Below, in pieces: positions 58,169 to 64,000 of a stretch of 64,000 nucleotides of DNA. The DNA is from JAPSGB01 sp963775185 (GTDB taxonomy: Bacteria; Myxococcota_A; Polyangia; Polyangiales; Polyangiaceae). Both the position numbers and the translations under genes were made by a program. Position 1 is the stretch's first letter, and each line of letters starts with the position of its first letter. The notes under the pieces were generated by a model. That model made no database searches. It was given only the letters and a program-made list of their open reading frames with translations, and was not told the origin of the DNA. The stretch lies in assembly GCA_963775185.1 (NCBI GenBank), contig CAVZIE010000033.1, positions 558,001 through 622,000 on the forward strand, written 5' to 3'.

Positions 58169-60625
58169 CTACGGAGAGACCGGCAGCGGCGCGTCGCTCG
58201 GGTTCGCGCCGTGCGTCGTCTCCGCCTTGGGCGCGTCGACCTCCACCGCGGGCAGATCCTCGAGCGGGCGCGAGTACCCGCACTCCTTTCCGCGCGGGCA
58301 GACGAGCTTCGGGTTCTTCTTGCCGCCGCCGACGACCAGGAACGGGTGATTGCAGTTCGGGCACGGCGTGGGGACCGGCTTCTGCCACACCTTGTAGTCG
58401 CACTTCGGGTAGTTGACGCAGCCGTAGAAGGTCTTGCCGCCACGCTTCTTCGAGCGCACCTCGACCATGTCGCCGGCGCACTTCGGGCAGGGCACGCCGA
58501 GCGGCACGGGACGCGTGGTCTTGCACTTCGGGTAGTCGCTGCACGACAGGAACTCCCCGTAGCGGCCATTCCTGACGACCATCGGCTTGCCGCACTTCTC
58601 GCACGCGATGTCGGTGACGCGCGGCTGCTCGGGCTCCGCGCCGTCGACGGTGAGGTTCTGCGTGAACTTGCACTTCGGGTACGCCTCGCAGCCGAGGAAC
58701 CAGCCGTTCTTGCTCCAGCGCTTGAGCATGCGCGAGCCGCACTCCTCGCACTTGAAGTCCGTCGGCTCGGGCTCGGGCGTCCAGCGCTTCTCTTTCTTCG
58801 CCTTGTCGAGCCCCTCGCGGAAGCGCTTGTAGAAGCGCGACAGCAGCTCCACGCGGTCGAGCTTGCCGGCTTCGACCTCGTCGAGATCCTCCTCCATCTT
58901 CGCGGTGAAGTCCGGGTCCATGAAGTCGAGGTGTGTGCTGACCAGGCCGTCTACGACGGTCTTGCCGAGATCGCTGGCCTTCATCTGGCCGCCGGGCAGC
59001 TTCTCGACGTAGTCGCGCGCCTGCACCTTGCTGATGATTTCCGAGTACGTGCTCGGGCGGCCGATGCCGCGCTTCTCCAGCTCGCGCACCAGCGAACCTT
59101 CGTTGAAGCGCGGGGGCGGCTGCGTGAACTTCTGCTCCGCGAGCACGCCCGGCGGCGTCACGATGGCGAGCGGCTCGCCCTCCGTGAGCTCGGGCAGCGA
59201 TCCGTCGGCGTCCTCGTCGAGGCTCGCCGCCTTGGCGGCGCCGTTGCCGTTCTTCTTCGCGTCCGCCGACTCGTTGTCTTCCTCGCCGGCGAGCTCCTTG
59301 GGCGCGTCCTCTCCGAAGGGCTTGTCGCTCTTGCCGTGCTCGTATTGCTCGAGCCAGCCGGCAAACTTCAGCACCTTGCCGCTGGCGCGGAGCATGTAGC
59401 TCTTGTGCGCCGCGCCGGCGCGCTTCGGCGTGGCCTCGATGTCGACGCCCGTCTGGTCGTAGACCGCGCTCGACATCTGCGACGCGACGAAGCGGTCCCA
59501 GATCAGCTTGTACAGCTTGAACTGCTCGTCGCTCAGGTGGCGGCGCACGTGCTCGGGCGTGAGCTCGAGCGAGGTCGGGCGGATCGCCTCGTGGGCCTCC
59601 TGCGCGCTCTTCCTGGAGCGGAAAGCGTTGGGTTTTTCCGGCAGGAAGCGCTCGCCGAAGGTGCTGGCGATGTGCTCGCGCAGCGCGGTGATGGCGTCGG
59701 GGCTCACGCGCACCGAGTCGGTACGCATGTACGTGATGAGGCCGACGGGACCGCCGTCCTTCTTCAGATCCACGCCCTCGTACAGCTTCTGGGCGATGTT
59801 CATGGTCCGCTTCGTGGTGAAGCGCAGGTAGCTGCCGGCGTCCTGCTGCAGCTTGCTGGTCGTGTACGGCGCGGGAGCGTGGCGCTTCTGCTCGCGCCGC
59901 GTGACCTGCGCCACCTTGTAGCTCGCGCTCTCGAGGTCGGCGCGCACGGCCGCGGCGGTGTCGCCGTCCTTCACCTCGATCTTGTCGCCGTCCGCCTTGC
60001 TCAGACGCGCCATCACGCGCTCGGGCTGCTTGCCCTTGAGCGCGACGCCGACGTTCCAGTACTCCTCGGGAACGAAGCGTTCGATCTCGCGCTCGCGCTC
60101 GACGATCAATCGCAGCGCGACCGACTGCACGCGCCCGGCGGACAGGCCGAAGGCGAGCTTGCTCCACACCAGCGCCGAGACGTCGTAGCCCACGATGCGA
60201 TCGAGCACGCGCCGCGATCGCTGGGCGTCGTACAGCGCGTCGTCGAGGGCACGCGGGTGGTCGATGCCGTGCTGCACGCCCTTCTTCGTGATCTCGTGGA
60301 ACTCCACGCGCTGCACGTCGAGCTTCGGACGCTTGAGCTCCTCGGCGATGTGGAACGCGATCGCCTCGCCTTCGCGATCAGGGTCGGTGGCGAGCAAGAG
60401 ACGGTCGGCCTTCTTGACCGCGGTCTTCAGCTCGCCAAGGATCTTCGCCTTGCTCTCGATGACCTCGTACGTCTCGCGGAAGCCGTGCTCCACGTCGATG
60501 CCCATCTTCTTGGGCAGATCCTTGACGTGGCCCTTGCTAGCGAGGACCTCGAAACCCGGACCCAGGTACTTCTTGATGGTCTTGGCCTTGGCCGGGGATT
60601 CGACGACGACGAGCGTCTTGCTCAT
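58169..60625 (-). CDS. topA: DNA topoisomerase I
   Basis: The 818-residue protein has the Toprim domain (LVVVESPAKAKTIKKYLG with Glu9; TDPDREGEAIA with Asp81 and Asp83), the gate domain with catalytic Tyr299 in ITYMRTDSVR, and four C-terminal CxxC zinc fingers (CEECGSRM, CEKCGKPM, CPKCAGDM, CPNCNHPF). It relaxes negative supercoils. An Asp/Asn/Lys-rich insertion (about residues 425-465) lies in the core. The start at 60625 gives the standard N-terminus. It lies downstream of dprA, as in many bacteria. Confidence 0.96.
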   Translation of the reverse strand: MSKTLVVVESPAKAKTIKKYLGPGFEVLASKGHVKDLPKKMGIDVEHGFRETYEVIESKAKILGELKTAVKKADRLLLATDPDREGEAIAFHIAEELKRPKLDVQRVEFHEITKKGVQHGIDHPRALDDALYDAQRSRRVLDRIVGYDVSALVWSKLAFGLSAGRVQSVALRLIVEREREIERFVPEEYWNVGVALKGKQPERVMARLSKADGDKIEVKDGDTAAAVRADLESASYKVAQVTRREQKRHAPAPYTTSKLQQDAGSYLRFTTKRTMNIAQKLYEGVDLKKDGGPVGLITYMRTDSVRVSPDAITALREHIASTFGERFLPEKPNAFRSRKSAQEAHEAIRPTSLELTPEHVRRHLSDEQFKLYKLIWDRFVASQMSSAVYDQTGVDIEATPKRAGAAHKSYMLRASGKVLKFAGWLEQYEHGKSDKPFGEDAPKELAGEEDNESADAKKNGNGAAKAASLDEDADGSLPELTEGEPLAIVTPPGVLAEQKFTQPPPRFNEGSLVRELEKRGIGRPSTYSEIISKVQARDYVEKLPGGQMKASDLGKTVVDGLVSTHLDFMDPDFTAKMEEDLDEVEAGKLDRVELLSRFYKRFREGLDKAKKEKRWTPEPEPTDFKCEECGSRMLKRWSKNGWFLGCEAYPKCKFTQNLTVDGAEPEQPRVTDIACEKCGKPMVVRNGRYGEFLSCSDYPKCKTTRPVPLGVPCPKCAGDMVEVRSKKRGGKTFYGCVNYPKCDYKVWQKPVPTPCPNCNHPFLVVGGGKKNPKLVCPRGKECGYSRPLEDLPAVEVDAPKAETTHGANPSDAPLPVSP

Positions 60626-60720
60626 GAGCTTGGGCGGTTCCTTTCCTCTTCCTCGATGCGGCTCCGGGGGCGCCGACGCAACCCGTCTTCAGCCGGGACG
60701 CGACACAAACTTAAGCAAAT

Positions 60721-61798
60721 TCAATTACTTCGCAGCTTCAGACGGCCACCCAGGTCGGGTACTAAGACTCCGCGGAGGGTCAGCGTCAAGAGAAGTTGTT
60801 GGACCCGCGCCGCCGGAAGGCCAGCCCGCACACAGATCTCGTCGGGGTACGCCGCACCGGCCCGGATGCAGTCGAGCACCCGCGTCATCTCGGGATCCAT
60901 CGCGGAATCGGGCAGTTCCGCCGGCCGCGCCGGAGCGCCATCCCTGGTCCGGTCGTTCGGCCTGTCAGCACCAGGATATTTTTGCCGGTCCGGCGCGGAA
61001 CCCTGCCCGGAGCGGCGCCGCCGTCGGCGTCCCGGCGCTTCGCGCGCGGGCGCGTCCACACGCGCGGGCGCGTCCACACGTGCGGGCGCGTCCACACGCG
61101 CGGGCGCGGGCAGGCGCGCGAAGAGCGGGAGCTCGACCGGATGCAGCCCCTGGGCGGCGAGCAGCGCGCAGCACCTGTCGCGGCGACTCGAGCGGCCGGG
61201 CGCCCAGGCAGAGCTCGGCGATGCAACCGATGCCGCTCGGGTTCCACGGCGGCGACGGCGCGACGAGCAGCGGCCGCGACAGACGACGCGCCGCCGCCGC
61301 CGCGTTGCGCGCGCCGCTGCGCAGCGGCGCCTCGATCACGATCACCAGGTGCGCGAGGGCGACCAGCACGGCGTTGCGCGGGAAGAACGCGCCGCGATTC
61401 GCCGGGACGTCGCTCGCGAACAGCGAGACCCACGCGCCGCCGTGCTCGACGACGGCGCGGAAGAGCGGGCCGTGCTCCGGCGGAAAGGGACGATCGAAGC
61501 CGCACGGCGCGACCACGACCGTGCACGCGCCGGCTGCGAGCGCGCCCTCGTGCGCCGCGGCATCGATGCCCTGCGCACCGCCGGACAGGATCGCGACGCC
61601 GGCGCGACCGAGCTCGCCGGCGAGCTGCCGGGTGTACGCGAGCGCGCCGTCCGTCGGGTACCGTGTCCCGACGATCGCGACGCACGGCCCGCGCGGCAGC
61701 TCGCCGCGCACGAAGAGCTCCGCGGGCGGCTCGGGCAGATCGGCGAGCCGCGGCGGGAGCCGGGCGCCGCGAAGACAGCGTTCGTGGAGGGGTGACAC
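60721..61798 (-). CDS. dprA: DNA-processing protein DprA, one frameshift and a REP in the linker
   Basis: The Rossmann-like DprA core is clear: VAIVGTRYPTDGALAYTRQL, SGGAQGIDAAAHEGAL, PANRGAFFPRNAVLVALAHL. A shift near 61165 moves the reading to LHPVELPLFARLP, a VDAPAR repeat linker, SGQGSAPDRQ and then a winged-helix end (DPEMTRVLDCIRAGAAYPDE to LKLRSN at 60721). The SAPDRQ comes from REP copy 17, which has inserted in frame between the two domains. DprA loads RecA on incoming single-stranded DNA. The normal N-terminal SAM domain is missing. It is followed by topA. Confidence 0.82.
60983..61000 (+). repeat. REP-like 18-mer, copy 17 (inside dprA)
   Basis: Exact core on the plus strand, inside the dprA linker frame, where its minus strand encodes GSAPDRQ. 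It is the only copy found inside a recognisable gene. Confidence 0.92.
61045..61105. repeat. 18-bp tandem repeat in dprA linker
   Basis: CGCGGGCGCGTCCACACG recurs three times and then partly. On the minus strand it encodes VDAPAR repeats of the DprA interdomain linker. Confidence 0.85.
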
Positions 61799-61837
61799 GA
61801 ACGCGTCGATCGGCCGGCGCGCCGCGCCGGTTGCTCG

Positions 61838-62557
61838 CTACTTGCGGTACGCTTGCGCGCCGACCATCCCCTGCCCCTTGATCACGTGCATGTCGATCTT
61901 GACCTGCAAGGGCAGCGGGTACGGGTTTTTCACGCACTGGTCGTTGGCGCCGACGACCGGCGCGGGCCCGTCCGCCGCGCTCTGCGCGAGCACCTGCGGC
62001 GGCAGCGGCGGCTCGGTGATCAGGTTGACCTGGTACTGGAAGATGCCCAGGCCGCCGAAGCCGATGATCGTGTAGCAAGCGCCGGGCTGGAGCGTGAGCG
62101 TGCCCTGCGCGTGGCCGTCCTGCTGGAGCTTCGCCGAGAACAGCTGCCCCTCGGCCTTCATGCCCTTGGCGTTGGTCTGGGCCTGGTTCTTGATGCCCGC
62201 CTGGATCGGTCCGAGCTCTCCGCCGGTGAGCCCGCCGAGCGAGGCCGCGGTGCCGGCCAGCGCGCCGGCGACGATGTTCTGGAGCGTGTTCGGATCCGAC
62301 AGGATCGCGCCGAGCGGCGGCACCTGACCGGGCTGCTGCGGCGCCGACGCCGACGGCGCGGGCTGGCCGTATCCCGGCTGGCCGTAGGCCGGCTGACCTG
62401 ATCCGGCGGGCTGCCCGTAGCCCGGCTGCCCGGGCTGCGGGCCTGCCTGTCCCTGCTGGAAACCCTGCGCCGTCTGCGGCGGCGTGTCGTTCTTCTTGCA
62501 GCCCGTCGCGGCGAGTGCGGCGGCGAGCGCTCCGACGATCAAGACGTTCCTGGTCAT
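61838..62557 (-). CDS. Pro/Gln/Gly-rich lipoprotein
   Basis: From ATG 62557 the signal ends AATGCKK. Residues about 27-80 are a low-complexity PGYGQPA-type repeat segment. The rest has LGAILSDPNTLQNIVAGAL and a beta domain (ACYTIIGFGGLGIFQYQVNL, LPLQVKIDMHVIKG) of unknown fold. It has no catalytic motif. It lies 39 bases upstream of dprA on the same strand and may share its transcript, but no functional link is evident. Confidence 0.78.
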   Translation of the reverse strand: MTRNVLIVGALAAALAATGCKKNDTPPQTAQGFQQGQAGPQPGQPGYGQPAGSGQPAYGQPGYGQPAPSASAPQQPGQVPPLGAILSDPNTLQNIVAGALAGTAASLGGLTGGELGPIQAGIKNQAQTNAKGMKAEGQLFSAKLQQDGHAQGTLTLQPGACYTIIGFGGLGIFQYQVNLITEPPLPPQVLAQSAADGPAPVVGANDQCVKNPYPLPLQVKIDMHVIKGQGMVGAQAYRK

Positions 62558-62648
62558 GCGTGGCCTCTTTTTCGACAAACCCGCTGGGCCTCTGGAGCTT
62601 ACACCGGCTTTCGCGCGAGCGACCAGGCTTGTGGTAGGAAGCACGGTG

Positions 62649-63608
62649 ATGAACGTCGTCGTGGCGACGCACGGCCACTGTTTCGACGGTCTCGCGAGCG
62701 CCGTGATGTTCACACGTCTCGTGACGGCCACCGAGGGGAGCGGTCGCCGCTTCACGTACCGCGGTTGCGGGTACGGCGTCGGTCAGCTGCGCCCGGACGA
62801 CGCCGTGCTGTCCGGCGACGAGAACGCCATCCTCGACTACCGCTTCAGCGCCTCCCCGCGCCTCACCTGGTACTTCGACCACCACCGGACGGCGTTCGCC
62901 GACGACGTCGAGCGCGCGACCTTCGAGGGACGCCGCGACACGGGCCGCTTCTTCTTCGACGCCGAGTGCAGCTCGTGCACGAAGCTGATCGCGCGCATCG
63001 GCGAGCAGTCGTTCGACTTCCGCGACCCGCTGCTGGACGACCTGGTTCACTGGGCGGACATCGTGGACGCGGCGCGCTTCGCCACGCCGGAGGACGCCAT
63101 CGACCGGACCAACCCGGTGATGCGCATGGTGAGCGTCGTCGAGCACTACGGCGACGACCGCTTCTTGACCAAGCTCGTACCGATGCTGCTCGAGCGCCCC
63201 TTGCTCGAGGTCGCGGCCGCGCCGGAGATCGAGGACCGCTACCGCCCGCTCGGCAAGAAGCACGAGCGCTTCGTCGAGCGTGTGCGCGCGCGCGCCGAGC
63301 GGCGCGGGCGCGTCGTGTTCGTCGACCTCACCGAGTCGGTGCTGGAGACGGTCGGCAAGTTCGTGACCTACGCGCTCTACCCCGACTCGGTGTACTCCGT
63401 CGTAATCGGGCTGCTGAAGAACGGTGCCAAGATCTCCGTCGGTTACAACCCCTGGTCCGGCAAGGCGCTCGACACGGACATCAGCCAGATCTGCGCGCGC
63501 TACGGCGGCGGCGGACATCCCGTGGTCGGCGGCATCGCGTTCAAGACCGCCGATCTCGAGCGCGCGCGCGAGGTCGCGCGCGACATCGCCCTGGAGCTCG
63601 ACGGCTGA
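62649..63608 (+). CDS. DHH-family phosphoesterase
   Basis: The 319-residue protein has the DHH motifs: I HGHCFDGLAS (Asp13), II SGDENAILDYR, III FDHHRT (Asp77-His78-His79), IV around LVHWADIVDAA, and a DHHA1 domain ending in GGGGHPVVGGIAF. All metal ligands are present. This resembles nanoRNase/cyclic-dinucleotide phosphodiesterase or a simple exopolyphosphatase-like enzyme; sequence alone does not choose. GTG precedes the ATG at 62649 closely. It is divergent from the lipoprotein gene. Confidence 0.87.
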   Translation: MNVVVATHGHCFDGLASAVMFTRLVTATEGSGRRFTYRGCGYGVGQLRPDDAVLSGDENAILDYRFSASPRLTWYFDHHRTAFADDVERATFEGRRDTGRFFFDAECSSCTKLIARIGEQSFDFRDPLLDDLVHWADIVDAARFATPEDAIDRTNPVMRMVSVVEHYGDDRFLTKLVPMLLERPLLEVAAAPEIEDRYRPLGKKHERFVERVRARAERRGRVVFVDLTESVLETVGKFVTYALYPDSVYSVVIGLLKNGAKISVGYNPWSGKALDTDISQICARYGGGGHPVVGGIAFKTADLERAREVARDIALELDG

Positions 63609-64000
63609 GCGCGCGATCGCACTGGCGGCGCGCGGCCGGCGCTCCGCCGCTGGTCCTGGGGCACCGCGGCGCTCGGCACGCCGCGCCGGAGAACACCCTC
63701 GCCGCGTTCGAGCTCGCCGCGCGTGAAGGCGCCGACGGCGTGGAGCTCGACGTCCGGCTCGACGGCGACGGCCGCGTGATCGTGCTCCACGATCGCACGC
63801 TGTCGCGGGTCACGGCCCGCCGCGACGAACGCGACGTGGAGCGCCTCGACGCGCGCGCGCTCGCCGGCGTCGATATCGGCCGGGGCGAGCGCGTTCCGTT
63901 GCTCGGCGACGTGCTCGACTGGGCCAGCGACAGCGACATGCGCGTCAACGTCGAGGTCAAGCACGACGTGTCGCGGCGCGACGCGCTCGTGCGCGGCGTG
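63605..64000 (+). CDS. Glycerophosphodiester phosphodiesterase, partial at right edge
   Basis: The frame reads LVLGHRGARHAAPENTLAAF, GADGVELDVRLDGDGRVIVL, HDRTLSRVT and NVEVKHD, the GDPD signature with its HRG, ENT, E-x-D and HD metal and catalytic residues. It runs off the window. No ATG is seen in this frame before HRG; CTG at 63605, overlapping the DHH stop, or an unusual start is possible. It splits glycerophosphodiesters to glycerol 3-phosphate and an alcohol. Confidence 0.82.
   Translation, partial: MSARSHWRRAAGAPPLVLGHRGARHAAPENTLAAFELAAREGADGVELDVRLDGDGRVIVLHDRTLSRVTARRDERDVERLDARALAGVDIGRGERVPLLGDVLDWASDSDMRVNVEVKHDVSRRDALVRGV

Noticed and set aside
57869..61795. Long open frame on the plus strand (about 1,300 codons)
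   Set aside because: It is the antisense shadow of topA and dprA, caused by high GC3. It has no domain and His/Arg/Leu/Ala-rich nonsense composition.

Overview
The window looks like the chromosome of a high-GC myxobacterium (Myxococcota, Polyangiales-like). This is inferred from extreme GC3 in every real gene, many lipoproteins with Gly/Ala/Ser-rich linkers behind a lipobox, Cys-rich secreted proteins, a membrane-anchored Ser/Thr kinase, several Uma2-family genes and core genes of that type (relA/spoT, topA, dprA, hemW, trmFO). No rRNA is present, so the assignment rests on gene content only.

Layout. 1-3.6 kb: a secreted trypsin-like protease with thrombospondin-3 and Kelch-like regions, running off the left edge. 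3.7-10 kb: a scrap yard of remnants (AraC, HNH, HigA, IS110 transposase, M81 peptidase, Uma2) with two intact Uma2 genes and a HicBA toxin-antitoxin pair. 10-13.6 kb: a TetR/PLP-decarboxylase reading frame and an M81 peptidase behind a TetR-type operator. 14-24.4 kb: lipoprotein, secreted phosphoesterase, YfcG-type GST, CPA1 antiporter, DUF486 protein, DnaJ-like zinc protein, 5'-nucleotidase and ABC exporter. 24.4-29.4 kb: hypotheticals, four-helix-bundle protein, flavin monooxygenase and kinase. 29.4-36 kb: FadL-type porin, very large lipoprotein and VWA lipoprotein. 36-42.7 kb: DUF4185, CE1-like esterase, EGF/GH43-like protein, TetR regulator and pectinacetylesterase-like protein. 42.7-45.4 kb: alpha/beta hydrolase plus OleC-like ligase. 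45.6-51.3 kb: Uma2 genes, Rpn-like nuclease and Cys-rich lipoproteins. 51.5-64 kb: tRNA-Gly, relA/spoT, hemW, trmFO, nucleotidyltransferase, topA, dprA, DHH phosphoesterase and a partial glycerophosphodiesterase.

Two things stand out. First, a REP-like 18-mer (TGCCGGTCCGGCGCGGAA) occurs at least 17 times plus degenerate copies. It usually lies a few bases after a stop codon in a fixed orientation, sits once inside dprA, and lies exactly at the breakpoints of duplicated segments in the 3.7-10.6 kb scrap yard. Second, four promoters between 36.0 and 41.4 kb share TTGACS, a 17-bp spacer with a GTATAC-type dyad, and TACCAT. They drive secreted polysaccharide-degrading or surface proteins around a tetR gene and so predict a local regulon.

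Many genes carry single frameshifts while relA, topA, hemW, trmFO and the antiporter are intact. Some of these are probably sequencing indels; others (IS110, M81 copy, HNH) are real decay. Coordinates for frameshifted genes span the whole homologous region.
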